From NCBI GenBank assembly GCA_958430865.1, contig CAUDNR010000557.1, positions 109,775 through 166,002 of the forward strand: DNA of 56,228 nucleotides, in the 5' to 3' direction. Below, piece after piece: positions 22,169 to 33,431 of the stretch. This DNA comes from Entrophospora sp. SA101. Taxonomy: Eukaryota; Glomeromycota; Glomeromycetes; Entrophosporales; Entrophosporaceae. Under the pieces are notes generated by a model that saw only the letters and a program-made list of their open reading frames with translations, had not been told where the DNA came from and did not search any database. Position 1 is the stretch's first letter; each line of letters begins with the position of its first letter. The position numbers and the translations under genes were made by a program.

Positions 22169-24264
22169 TTACACACGAGTAAATTTTTTATAATAAGATT
22201 TAACAGATCTCCATTCACTCTGATAGACCTCTTGTGATTTTTGAAATCGATTATTAGTTCGTGGTCTTTTTTCTTGATGTTCATTACCATTATTAATTTC
22301 TTCGCATTTTCTTTTGCATTCAATAGATCTATGTTCATTCTGGCATTTTTCTTGTGATTTTTGAAGTTGATTATTAGTTTGAGGTCTTTTTTCTTGATGT
22401 CTATTACCATTATTAATTCCTTCGTGTTTTCTTTTGTGTTCAATAGATCTATTATGTTCATTCTGGGATGTTTCTTGTGATTTTTGAAATTGGTTATTAT
22501 TAGTTTGAGGTCTTTTTTCTTGATGTCTATTACCATTATTAATTCCTTCATGTTTGCTTTTGTGTTCAATAGATCCACTATGTTCATTCTGTGATTTTTG
22601 AAGTTGATTATTATTAGTTCGAGGTCTTTTTTCTTGATGTTTATTACCATTGTTAATTCCTTCATGTTTTCTTTTGCGTTCAATAGATCTATGTTCATTC
22701 TGAGATGTTTCTTGTGATTTTTGATCTTTGCATTTATCATCATCACCAAATAAAGTCATATCTTTCTTTAAACATACCCAGACCTTGTCATGTTCTGCCA
22801 CAATTTGTTCAAAAAATGAATTATGTTTGGTATTAAGATGATGCTCCATATTTTTTGGTGAATAAAGATGAGTACGTTTTTCTCCTTCACAATCTAATAA
22901 CATACATCTAAAAATTGGTGCTTTGATACCCATAACAATTGCAGATTTTACTGTAATAATATTTCCTTCAGGGAAATAAGAAACAAGATTTTTTGCTTCT
23001 TTTACTAGCACTGGTACCACTTGCTCTTCTAGATATCTCTCTGAGTAAATAGTGTAGGCATCACCTTGATATATTGGTGGGTCCTTAAAACTACGACAAT
23101 GTTGGAGAATTGTATAGATATCAACCTGAGAGTATTTAAGAGGGTTACCTATCTCTTTAAGGAATGTTTCAGCAACTTGTTTATTAAGTCCAAGGCGAGG
23201 CCATTTTTTTAACAAGTGTTTCAAGATAAGTTCCTGTCTATGTGGCTTTTCTGCTTCATAGATTATTTGATTTTTTAATCTTTTCCAGTACTGTTTTGGA
23301 GGTTGTTTATCAACCTCAGCAAAATGGAAGATTGCTCTTTTGTACGAAGTGAAATGAGTTTGAATATAATGAGATTTGTAGTTTAATGATAATTTCCCCT
23401 CCTCAAGAATTTTACCAACAAGTTTGTTGATTTTTTTGATAAATCTTTTTGATTTTTTCATATATAAGCTGCATTCTTTATTGCGATCATCACATTCTTC
23501 CAAGAATTTTGTTTGAACCTCAAGCATTTTTTTACTTTCCTCATCATAAGTATTAAGAGGTTTTAGTCCATATTTACCAACATAAGAATGTCTCTCAATA
23601 ATATCTTTTTCCCAGAACTGTTTAAGAGGCCTGTGTCCAGTAACCTTCATTCCATATTTCTGAAATGAATAAGGTAATCCTGCAAAGAAATCATTACCTC
23701 TAATAGTCTTTTCTCTGAAATTGTTAAATAAATAAATGAATAAATATGATTATTTAATCAATTAAACTTTATATAATTACTTACTCAATTATGGTGGTTC
23801 TTGCACAGTAACATCTAGTGCAGCATCTTACATGAAACTGCCAATGTATTTCAGTTGATTTAATAATACCACAAAACATGCAGGATCTAGGTGAAGCAAG
23901 GAAGAATCTAATGTATTGCAATTCATTCCAGCTTGGTGGTGGTGGTCGTTGCAGTCCTTTAAAATAAGCCATTCTTGCTTTTTTCCAAATTTTTTGGGAT
24001 CCATCACATTTATCCATTAAGATAAAGTGGAATCTTGAACAAGTTTGTACCAGTGCCAACAAATCAGATGGTGGTAGATCTTCACAAATCTGGGAGAATA
24101 CATCAAGAGGAATATCTGGGAAAATTGCTAATTGTTTTCTCCTGATTGGATATTTGCAAGATTCATCACCATATTTATCTATAAATTTTTTATCAATCTT
24201 GGTATATTCGTCAACATTTAAGCTATATTTTGGTGGTAAAAAATGTGATTTTCTAATATGATAA

Positions 24265-24327
<63 letters not shown>

Positions 24328-24585
24328 GTAAATAAATAAATAATAGGGCTTTTTTTAAAAAAAATAAACATACTCTCTATAATGATCCTGATTAGCACCA
24401 TAATAAGTTCTTAACGTATCATATTGGAGACAAAGTTCAGAATATGAGTTAAACACATTATCAATTTCCAATTTTTGTACTGAATTTACTGCTTCTGCTA
24501 TTTTTCCAGGATGAAATCCATTCCAGACCGGGAAATTAGTACTATCAGCTACATAATCTTTCGAAGTTAAAATAGTAGTATTCAT
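22169..24585 (-). CDS. F-box protein with zinc-ribbon-like motif and C-terminal tandem repeats
   Basis: Three exons: 24585-24374, 24252-23785 and 23714-22169. Donors are gtatgt and gtaagt; acceptors are attag and ttcag. Both junctions restore a Glu codon, giving 741 aa. An F-box lies around residues 115-155 (FPDIPLDVFSQICEDLPPSD then LLALVQTCSRFHFIL), so the protein likely joins an SCF ubiquitin ligase through Skp1. A Cys cluster (CMFC and, after 14 residues, CCTRC) near 205-225 could bind zinc. A long conserved-looking middle follows. The last roughly 185 residues are 4.5 copies of a 38-43-residue, very basic, Asn/Gln-rich unit (QKSQ..QNEH.RSIE.KRK.EGINNGN.HQEKRP.TNN). Intron 1 contains an AAAT microsatellite. 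The target is unknown. Confidence 0.82.
22190..22735. repeat. Coding tandem repeat, about 115-126 bp unit, 4.5 copies
   Basis: Direct repeats within exon 3 of the F-box gene. Units differ by small in-frame indels (ETSQ present or missing; SG and N insertions) and by point changes, so the array has expanded by unequal exchange while keeping frame. Confidence 0.9.
24263..24343. repeat. AAAT microsatellite inside an intron
   Basis: About 20 uninterrupted copies of a four-base unit (one G variant near the end) fill most of the first intron of the F-box gene. Confidence 0.95.
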
Positions 24586-25249
24586 TTTTGTATTAATAGA
24601 TATTTGTTTGTAAATGAGTTAAAATGAGTTGAAAAAAGAAGATTAAGAGTTTGTTAAATCCTTTTTTTTTTACGCGAGAAATTTTTATTTTATATATTAA
24701 CGAGTTTTTTTAAAAAAAAGGGGTATTTCAAAATATAAAAATTAGTGAGCACATGTTATATATACATCAAAAATTTTTTTTTTTAAATTGATGGCTCACT
24801 TGTTAATTAATATTACTATTACTATTATTGAGATTTTCATTTACGCTTCCGAATTCGCAGAAAAACATACCAATACTCGAAAATTATTATTTTTGTTCCT
24901 TTTTTTATTCTCCTCATAAATCATTTATTTTTCATGAGTTTGAGAATTAACAGTATTTAAATCATTCAAAGACAATGGATTTGATGATGGTGTTTTTAGA
25001 CTTAGAGCAGGACTACTACACACAAATATAACAATCATGATTGTCTTAATATATTAATTTCTGATTGCATAATTTTTTGATAGAAAATGAAAAACAATTT
25101 TTATTTATTTATTTATTACATTGATAATTAATTGAAAACAAATTTTCTAATGATTTTTTTTACATACTTTTTTTTTACAAGGTATTTTTTTATTACATCA
25201 ATTCTTTCAAGCCATTTTGGTTCAAGAGATTTAACCTTTTGTGCTCATC
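24586..25249. other. Intergenic, no gene seen
   Basis: AT-rich upstream region of the F-box gene with homopolymer runs. Confidence 0.5.
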
Positions 25250-25755
25250 AATAACATGTCTATCTACTTTATGCAATCAAAATCAAAAGATAATATATCC
25301 AGAGAATCCCACAAAGATGCCTACTCATCGCCACATAGATCTGTCCTGTGGCGAACATATTTTCATCAATGGATACAGTTCAGTGTGGCAGTATAAGGCC
25401 ATATGTCTTGTGAACAGCGAGTGCAAATGCATTCTGAATTGGGAATTGCTTCCTGGATGCTGGTATTCCGTTGATAGTGAATTATGTGATTTCTCTTTGA
25501 ACATTTATCTTTACAATATTGTTGACTGTGGGGAAAACGACCTCAACATTATCATCATCAAATACCTTGGTGATTACTCCTATTGTCCCATTACATATTA
25601 CAAGTTCAAACAATTTATTATTTAGGAACATTATGCGAGCACCCTCCTGCAATGTGATAGCCTTTGGAAGATTGGTATGGTGCTTAAAATTCAACCGACG
25701 ATCAACTATTGTCAAACACTTCGTGGTTAAAGGCATCCACAGACAAAAATACAAT
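25250..25755 (-). pseudogene. PIF1-like helicase C-terminal relic (copy A)
   Basis: The minus strand reads HTNLPKAITLQEGARIMFLN then NKLFELVICNGTIGVITKV (25700-25560), then QNAFALAVHKTYGLILPH and, after a frame change, IDENMFATGQIYVAMSR. These match the C-terminal part of eukaryotic PIF1 / Helitron-linked helicases (the VxxHKxQG and GQxYVAMSR motifs). The usual Gln of the HKTQG motif is Tyr here, and the frame is broken. The N-terminal Walker motifs are missing. Confidence 0.82.
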
Positions 25756-25834
25756 TAACAATTTAGAACACATTGAATGTTCACCAATGATTTCGTAACA
25801 AACATGTTGATTGATCGGATAATGGTTCACAGGC

Positions 25835-26393
25835 ATGATCTCGTGCGCCTGAATCAAGAATCAATAAATGTAGATCTCAAATTGAGGTGCATTGGTTGAA
25901 ACTTAAATTTGTTGAACTTTTCATTAAAGCCAATGCAAAAACATGTTTTCTTGCCATTAAAAAAAAAAAAAAATGCTCAGAAGGTCCAAAATTATGTTTT
26001 ATTGTCAATTTTCACAACAATTAGTTTAAAAGTTAGTTGTTAAGTAATTTCCGGCCAATTAAAATTATTATTATTAAAAAAAATTGTAATTTTGGTTTTT
26101 CTTGTCCGATGATTCTTGATGTTTTTGATAAGTGTACCAGTGCACAAAAAAATGGATAATAATAATAATTAGATACATGTGAAATTTCTAACATTCTAAT
26201 ACATGTAAATTATTTATTCAAATTTTGAAATTAATTTATGGTAATGGAAAAAAAGTAAACAGGTTTCACAGATCACAAACCTATCAATATAAATGGACTA
26301 CGCTCCCTCCTCCCTCTCTTCTCTTCTCCTCTCTTCTCTACAAGTTTATAAGAAATTAAACCTTTACCGTACGACTCTAATATGCCAGAATAA
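25835..26393. repeat. Dispersed repeat family B, copy 1
   Basis: About 560 bp starting ATGATCTCGTGCGCCTGAAT and ending near TATGCCAGAATAA. A roughly 90 percent identical copy lies in the same orientation at 45970-46486. It contains a poly-A run, a TATA-like ATATAAATG followed by a CT-rich tract, and on the minus strand a short open stretch, SGILESYGK(G/D)LISYKL. Each copy lies next to a PIF1 relic but on opposite sides of it. Class unknown. Confidence 0.85.
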
Positions 26394-27946
26394 AAAAAAA
26401 ACTGCAGATCTAATTAAAATATGGAAACGATTTCAAAAATCTGCAACGAGTTTTGGCAAGCAATAGTGACACGACGAGCATTCAATCTTTATTTGTGTTA
26501 AAATAAAAAAAATAAATGTACACATAATATCAATCAAGGGCCTTTACATTTCTTTTAAGCCTTTTTGATTCAATCAATTTTTAATCTTTATATTCATTTA
26601 CGACATTAACATCCAATCCACTTTTAAAAGTCAAAATCCAAAGACAAAATGTACAGGGGGCACTGAAGCAAACAACAGAGGTTCCTTGTGAATTGTTTTC
26701 AGATCAAAGTCTGTTGCTTTCAACATAAAAACTTTTATTTCCAAGTTAGTTAGTTTAGTTTAAAGAAAAATTTTTTTTTTGTAAGTGATCTTTGCATAAT
26801 ACTTGTGTATGATTAACTAACTGGAATCAAATAGAAATTTCCCCACAATAGATATTGTTGTGTTCCTTATTATTATATAATTTACTTGATAAATATTATT
26901 GATGATAAAATAAAATGGATGACATTCAATTATTGTTTTTGATATTTATTTTTTGATTATTACTTTTATTATTGTTCAAATAATCAAAGAAATCAATGTT
27001 GGCAAATATGAGACAAAAAGCAAATGAGTAAAGACTATTTGAAAACAAATTAGTTTATAAGTTTTATGCAAACACCAAAAGTTATTCATTAATTTGATTA
27101 TTGAAAAAAACTAGGCTTATATTTTTACTAAATAAAAAAATTATTGATATTTACAAACACAAAGTGAATTGTTGATAAGAATAAAAATTTATTATAATTG
27201 GATCTTTTTTGTTTTCTTTATAGCAAAAAACATTGTTGTTATAAAATTTTTTATGAGGTTAATAATTATTTACCCGATTTGAAATCAATTCGAATTTTCC
27301 ACCTAAAATCATCCGGGTAAATATCCACCCGGCGAGGTAAAATAGGATAAGCCTATTTTGTACAACTTCCCCTGTCTGAATGCGTTGGAATTTTCTTTAC
27401 TCTATATACATATATATATAGTAAAATGAGGGCCGATAGAGGGGTCTCCACACTTTACCGATCAAATGAAACAACTTGTTGCGGCAATTGCGTGATAATC
27501 AACATATGAAATTGGATTGGTTTTAATTCTTGATCAGTTTTCTTTTAAATCATCCATAAAATTACTATAATTTTTAAAAAATAATGGTCAATTTTGGATC
27601 TCATGATCTCCTTACGCACGCCTTAATAAAACGAAGTCGATCATTTCAATCATTAATATTAATTGGTTATGATTTATCTTGACACACTTGAATAGCTAGT
27701 ACATCCATCATTTGCAAAGTCCTATGATAAACTCATTATAATAGAATTTTCATTTGCTTATTGTAAAATAACCTTTCATACACGCATTCGTCTCCTGACG
27801 ATCAATTGTTTCATAATGTTAATCATCAAAAAATTTTCATTCACTGGAAAAATTATTTATAGTAAATTTTAAATAAATTTTTGTTCAATTGACAACTTTC
27901 TTAAACTCTAAGATCCAATATTATTATTCGACACAAATAAAATAAT
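26394..27946. other. Intergenic, no gene seen
   Basis: AT-rich. A short hairpin CCGGGT/ACCCGG lies at about 27315-27335 inside a wider TTACCCG...CGGGTAA pair. Nothing coding is recognised. Confidence 0.45.
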
Positions 27947-29752
27947 ATGGAGTCCAAAAGAAGTAACGCAAGGCACCAAACTCAAAATTTTTCCGAGGTA
28001 ACAGAAAACTATCATCACAACAAAGTCAAAACTAAAATTGATTTTCTATCAGCAAGACATAAATATATATCCAGCTTAGAAACAACTACTGATAAGATAA
28101 ATACTTATAGAAGTTTATGTTCCCTCTTACATGAACCAGATAAGTCAGGTTTTGATAGTTCTTTAGCGGACTTTGAAAGTGCAGCCAAGTATTATGAAAT
28201 GGGAGGGAAAGAGTTAAAAGCAGCAAGAGAATTCAAAGATGCTATAGATTTTTTTGATAAGGCAATAGAATTGGGCAAAGAACAAGACTATGAAAATAAT
28301 CACCTGTCTGATCTTTATTATCACAAAGCTATTTCTCAAAAAAACGCAGGTGAACGTGAAGAAGCATTGAGCTCGATCGAAGAAGCTATAAAATGTGGAG
28401 GAGATTATATAAAATTAAATTCCGCTAAAAAGGAAATATCAGGCGAGAACAAGCAAACATCAAAGCTTTTAGATAATGCAAATACATTTGGTAAAATTTC
28501 TACCAAAGTAAAACAAAACAATAGTTATCCTGATCATTCAGAAAATGTGGTTGGGAAGAATTCAGAGGGTCAAATAGGTGAATCAATCCCAATTGAAACA
28601 ACAAATCCAACAAATATTGAAACAGAATCTCCATGTCTTGGCGCAGTCAACAGCCATAAACCTCCTGGACTCCCCATTAATAATTCTAAAGCTGAATCCG
28701 AATTAAATAGCGAAGAGGAAAAACAAGCTACTGTGGACAATTATCCTTCAATGTCAGAGATCGAAGTAAATATGGAACTATATGGATATTACGACGGCTT
28801 TATGCATACTTTTACCAGAGCTTACAATTTTGCTCAAACAGTTTTACATGACGGTGTAAAACTAAATAAAAGCGAAATTTTTATTTTTGCAGATGTTGGG
28901 CTCTGTCTAATTTTGTTTATTCCCATTGTCGGTAAAATTTTATCACAAATAGCTAACATTGGTTTGAATGCCATTAATAAAAATAGAATAATAAAAGCTT
29001 CTGAAAACATGTGTCGACTTGCTCCATCAATTGGTGAACTTGAATCAATGGTTAAAGATGTTATAATTGAAGTAATAAAAAACAGAGGAGAAACTATATT
29101 AAATTATAAGGAAGATACCCACAATATTAGTCGGATAAAATTTCTAAACCATCATTCAAGGAAATATTATCACAAAAGATATTCAACTGCTACACAAAAA
29201 CTGGGCAATAGCGAAGCTAGTGAATTGCTCTCAAAATGGATTTTTAATGGAAACTTTTATGAGGGTAAAAAGTTGACACTTCCAAAAGAGAAAAAAGATA
29301 GGCTGATCGAATTGGCGATCGGTCTCACACCAATTATTACCAATAATGATGATAAATTGATTAGGTCCAAATTACCTCAGAAAGATTTGGAGAGGTTAAG
29401 AAGGCTGGCAATTGAAGGTAAATGGGAAAGAATGTTGTTTCAAAGAGGAGTTAAAGATTTTCTAAGCGACAGCGAGATAAAAAAAATGTTGGGAGAAAAT
29501 ACCACAGATGAAGAGGTTGAGAATGCAAGGATAATATTATTTGAAGAAATTAATAGAAGCATTTCAGATAGTCGTTATAAAAACCTTAAATGTTTTATAA
29601 AATTTTCAGAATCCTATCCGGACTTAGTATTAAAAATAGCAAGGAATTCTCCTCAACGTTTTGTCTCCGATTATATAGCTAGAGTTTATATAGGTAAAAA
29701 CCACAACCTCAAAGAAAAATTGGTAGAAACCCTAAAAAATTACACTTTTTAA
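27947..29752 (+). CDS. Intronless 601-aa TPR-containing protein, possibly of bacterial origin
   Basis: A single open frame with no intron, next to no relative. Residues about 70-165 look like tetratricopeptide repeats (AAKYYEMGGKELKAAREFKD then AIDFFDKAIELGKEQ; YYHKAISQKNAGEREEALSS then IEEAIKCGG). A low-complexity linker (about 170-275) follows. Then comes a helical domain with one hydrophobic segment near 320 (FADVGLCLILFIPIVGKILS) and a charged C-terminal region with KDLERLRRLAIEGKWERMLF. The absence of introns, the visibly higher GC of the frame and the style of the C-terminal domain recall proteins of intracellular bacteria (Rickettsiales-like). That is inference from appearance, not a match. 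The function is unknown; TPRs suggest protein binding. Confidence 0.7.
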   Translation: MESKRSNARHQTQNFSEVTENYHHNKVKTKIDFLSARHKYISSLETTTDKINTYRSLCSLLHEPDKSGFDSSLADFESAAKYYEMGGKELKAAREFKDAIDFFDKAIELGKEQDYENNHLSDLYYHKAISQKNAGEREEALSSIEEAIKCGGDYIKLNSAKKEISGENKQTSKLLDNANTFGKISTKVKQNNSYPDHSENVVGKNSEGQIGESIPIETTNPTNIETESPCLGAVNSHKPPGLPINNSKAESELNSEEEKQATVDNYPSMSEIEVNMELYGYYDGFMHTFTRAYNFAQTVLHDGVKLNKSEIFIFADVGLCLILFIPIVGKILSQIANIGLNAINKNRIIKASENMCRLAPSIGELESMVKDVIIEVIKNRGETILNYKEDTHNISRIKFLNHHSRKYYHKRYSTATQKLGNSEASELLSKWIFNGNFYEGKKLTLPKEKKDRLIELAIGLTPIITNNDDKLIRSKLPQKDLERLRRLAIEGKWERMLFQRGVKDFLSDSEIKKMLGENTTDEEVENARIILFEEINRSISDSRYKNLKCFIKFSESYPDLVLKIARNSPQRFVSDYIARVYIGKNHNLKEKLVETLKNYTF

Positions 29753-30339
29753 AAAAAAAAATTATAAATAATAATAGATTGATAATAATAGATTGACAAT
29801 AATATAAAAATAATAATATAAATATTTTTCTCTTATTTTATTTTCAAATATATTTTTTTTCTGATAATTGTTTTTCAAATGTTAAAATGTAAAGTATAAA
29901 AAGAACAGTTAATCTAATCCTGTATCACAAAAGTAACTAGACGAGGGAAAAATTAATCCAAAGTAGAACTTGCCACGGTAGTTCAGTTACCAAGACAGAA
30001 AATCAAAAGTCTATTTCAAAACTTTGAGTGAATTTACTTGACAAGTTAATGTGGAAACCATCGAGAAGTGTATTTATTTCACTTTAACATTTTTTACAAT
30101 CAAACAGGGATATCTATTGCATAAATTTTAATCCCTGTAATTTTACCTTAATGAGATCTTCTTATTGGTATTAGAGATTGGTACCATTAACCGTTTAACC
30201 GGTTAATATTAAAGAATTTTTAGGCGGTGCCAATCTTTACAATTCATGCACAATAATAATATTATTTAAAAAAAAAATTTTCTGCCACAAACATGCATAT
30301 ATTGTGCGATTAAGCACCATGGAATTTTTTTCACAGGTA
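29753..30339. other. Intergenic with nested palindromes
   Basis: Bases 30173-30238 hold an inverted pair AGATTGGTACC / GGTGCCAATCT (one mismatch) enclosing the perfect palindrome TTAACCGGTTAA. It may be a short MITE, but no target duplication is found. No gene is seen. Confidence 0.5.
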
Positions 30340-30900
30340 AAAGGGTCTGGACAAGTTGGAAGGTTTTGGACAAGCGAAAGGCTTCGTTGACTTTCTCTCG
30401 AACCAGACCTCACCTGAATTGCAACCTCCTGGGCTTGATTTTTCAGATTCTTATTCGCAGAGCCATCTTTACCCTAAAAATAGAACTGTTGCTGGGAACT
30501 TTTTGGCTAACATACTCGTATCCAGGTCTGCGAGTGAATATTAGGATTCACGCAAGTGTCCTTGACAATGATGCAGTTTCGATAAACTTCAGGCCCATGC
30601 ATTCACCCTGAAAATCCAGTTTATCATTATATCATCAGGGAACCAGGTCAGTGTAACCTCGTGTACATGATGAATGTGAGAATGACTGTAATTTTTAAAC
30701 ATTTGAAGTAATGTACTTCAACATTTGTAAATTTCCGATAATCCAATGTTGCATATTGAATGGTTTCATCATTAGTGTTTTCAAGTTTCCTAGGTGCCAT
30801 TTTCGATAGTTGTGTTACCTTTGACACTTTCTTGTAATTGTTTATTATTAATAATGGGACACCGGAAAAGTACAGGGTACAGGAAATCATTTTTTAGGCA
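30340..30900 (-). repeat. Dispersed repeat family C, copy 2 (coding relic)
   Basis: The minus strand at 30770-30648 reads ETIQYATLDYRKFTNVEVHY then KITVILTFIMYTRL, with a degraded continuation (GECMGLKFIETASL, then VSQKVPSNSSIFRVKMALRI) and stops. It shares nucleotide words with the copy at 45410 (GGATTTGGACAAGTGAGAGG-like) and protein words with the copy at 4730. Unrecognised family; not functional. Confidence 0.5.
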
Positions 30901-31334
30901 ATCTTGCTCCATGTTTGATTACATTATAATGAGATATTTATAAAAAAGAAAAAAGGCATCAATACAAATAACTCTTGTATTTTTACAATAATTAAAGTGC
31001 CTGTTTGTAGAAATCATGTTTTATTTTTAGGTAAAATCAATTGTGGAGACAATATCTTTCATTAAAAATGTTTTTTTTTTTACTTCAATGACAAAATATA
31101 TTGTTTAAATTTCAATACTTTTATTTAGTATTTTATGGATAATAAACAACAACATGGTCTCAGAGATCTCTAAATTGACTATTTCTTTGGTGGTGAAATA
31201 TGAACGTTTAGAAAGAATTGCTGTCAACCCATTCCATTCTTCCTACCTACAATTATTCAGCAGTAACATTATTTTAAATATTGTTGTTGCACGAATCACA
31301 AATTTCTTTATTAAGATCACGTGTATGTGAAACT
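30901..31334. other. Intergenic, no gene seen
   Basis: AT-rich spacer without recognised features. Confidence 0.5.
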
Positions 31335-31376
31335 GTTCGCGTAGCGCAGCAACAGGAGTCTCTAGACCACGCGAAC
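31335..31376. repeat. 42-bp inverted-repeat micro-element
   Basis: GTTCGCGT and ACGCGAAC form perfect 8-nt ends. The interior (GCGCAGCAACAGGAGTCTCT then AGACC) closely resembles one end of the 448-bp inverted-repeat element (GCGCAGCAATAGGAGGTCTT then TAGACC). It may be a deletion derivative or solo end of a sister family. Confidence 0.55.
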
Positions 31377-31528
31377 CACATATATAATATATAAACAAAT
31401 TAAATTTTTTAAATAATAAGTTATTATTGTTATCATTGGTGAGGGTGGTAATAATAGTAGTGTTTTGTTGTGGCGATGTAGGAATAATAGAGATGAAAAT
31501 TTTGTTAATAAATAAACGTGTATATATA

Positions 31529-32440
31529 CACTACCTTAGCAAAAGTTTCGGTCGCCCTAAATACATCATTTACACAAAAACATACATAATAATTGTACAA
31601 AAAAAAAAAAAATCAACTTGTGGCATATGTTCTGGAGATCCTGCATATAAATTCCATATTTCTAGATTTTCCAGAGATTATTTTTGAAAAATAAAATTAA
31701 TTTTGAGGATCAATTTTATTAACGCGTAAATTTTAAACAGATCTAAACCTCTTATTAATTTAACATTTCGCGGGCCATCCATTACTTGCAATACATGCCT
31801 CAATTCTACGAGGCATGCTTTCGATTAATTTCATGTACACATCTTCTGGAATTTTATCCCATTCTTCAATTAAAAGTTCCTCTAACTCCTTTAAGTTTTT
31901 TGCTGGCTAGGTTTTTTTCGAAAATGAGTCTCTAGTTCATTCCACAAATGTTCGATTGGATTTAGGTCAGGAGATTGTCTTGGCCATCCTTCCAGAAAAA
32001 CCAAGAATTTTGCTAATTTTGACTTTTGAATTTCCATCTTTATAGAGACCAATAATTTGTCCACGCTCAACTTGATTTAAATTAATTTTTAAAATTTACC
32101 AAAATATTTAATAAATTCGTTTAAAAAAAAAGTATTCAAAATCATGTAAAAAATTTTTTTCCTGAAAATCAGATGATCTTAATTTATCAGATGTAAAAAT
32201 GTTATCATGTAAGCTTTAGAGAAAAGATTAAAAAACTTATCGCGAATTTTTATTTTTTCAAAAATGATCAACTTTTTTATTTTTTACTGTTTAAGTTCTG
32301 GAAAATTTATAAATATGAACTTTATATGCAGGATCTCCAAAACATATGCCACAAGTTGATATAATTTTTTTGTACAATTATTATGTAGTTTTTGTGTAAA
32401 TGATGTGTTTAGGGTGACCGAACCTTTTGCTAAGGTACTG
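31529..32440. mobile_element. Second Tc1/mariner element, 912 bp, long TIRs, internally deleted
   Basis: Ends begin CA(C/G)TACCTTAGCAAAAG and are flanked by TA (31527-31528 and 32441-32442). The inverted repeats run about 145 nt with scattered mismatches. The TIR sequence differs from the element at 1718, so it is a different Tc1 family. Only N- and C-terminal transposase pieces remain, on the minus strand. Confidence 0.88.
31760..32095 (-). pseudogene. Tc1-type transposase remnant: N-terminus joined to C-terminus
   Basis: The N-terminal HTH piece NQVERGQIIGLYKDGNSKVK then ISKILGFSG (about 32090-31995) runs directly into GWPRQSPDLNPIEHLWNELE (about 31985-31925), with a frame change at the join. 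A second frame break near 31905 follows (stop after SQQKT). The tail ends in MPRRIEACIASNGWPAKC. The first two catalytic Asp are deleted and the third acidic residue (E in NPIEHLW) is kept. The architecture matches the remnant at 2105-2448. Confidence 0.85.
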
Positions 32441-33431
32441 TATGTTATATATATTGAAGTTTCATTTAATATACTATCATCATAATCATTGCCACAATCA
32501 AAGCTTCCTTCCTCCTCTTCGCCATCATTATGGTGTGTCAACATTTATAAATTTTGCATATACGTTTGTTTGTCATTTTTTTTTAAAAAAATAAAAAATT
32601 TCAATAGAAAGTTCTTTTTTAACGATGTCATCATAATGATTCGTGCAAATTAAACCATGTGTCTTTATTATCACATGAGCACAAAACTATTTTAAGAGGT
32701 TCTTTTTTTTGGTTTTACACATGTTTCAACATTTCTCAAGAAGAACGATAATTGGTGTGGTGCACACAACCTGCACTTGACTTTGTGTTTAGTTAGATAA
32801 TTAGCTCTGTTGATAGGAAAGAATCATTTTCTAATTCTGTTTCATGACATATTATGTAGAATAAATCTTTTTCATGTTTATGTTTGTATCAATTCTAAAC
32901 CGATGACCAAACTTTACATATTTTCAAGATGGGATTAAAGGAACATTTTTTATATGTTATGGATAATTTATCTATTTTGCCGATCAACTACTTTTTTTAG
33001 ATATGTATATATTTATGTATTAGTATATATAAATATTTATTTTTATTATTATTTTTTTTTTTCAAAGTCATTTAATTTTTTCCTCCCTTTATAAGTCATA
33101 CTATCATCATCAATCTACCAAATTCATCTCTAATACAAACAAATATATTTATATTAAAATATTTAAATATATTTTTCTTAATCCTCTACCTTCTTTTTTT
33201 TATATTCCATTAAAATAACTAACTACCTAAACATATCACAAACAACACTTAATTTTTTTGAGATTGTCCATCTATACAAAACAAAGATTATATTTTATAA
33301 CGAAACGAAAATATACATCCAACTTTACCTATTTGAGGGATTCAAAGTTTACTATTTTTTTATAGTATAACAAATTAATAAATATATCAAGGGTCATCAT
33401 ATAATTTTGTATTTTTTTTTTAGAAAAAAAG
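32441..33431. other. Upstream region of the Gln-rich F-box gene
   Basis: AT-rich with long pyrimidine tracts. A TTTTTTTTAG just before the start codon could be the acceptor of a 5'-UTR intron. No gene is seen. Confidence 0.4.

Noticed and set aside
22132..22749. 205-codon frame overlapping the F-box repeats
   Set aside because: A second frame of the same tandem DNA repeat; the F-box gene splices cleanly in the other frame.
24263..24343. Regular AAAT repeat as a CRISPR-like or satellite array
   Set aside because: A plain microsatellite inside an intron, with no spacers; CRISPR is not expected in a eukaryotic nuclear genome.
31427..32544. Frames at 31427-31687 and 32284-32544
   Set aside because: They lie in the inverted repeats of the second Tc1 element and extend into its flanks; no transposase motif.
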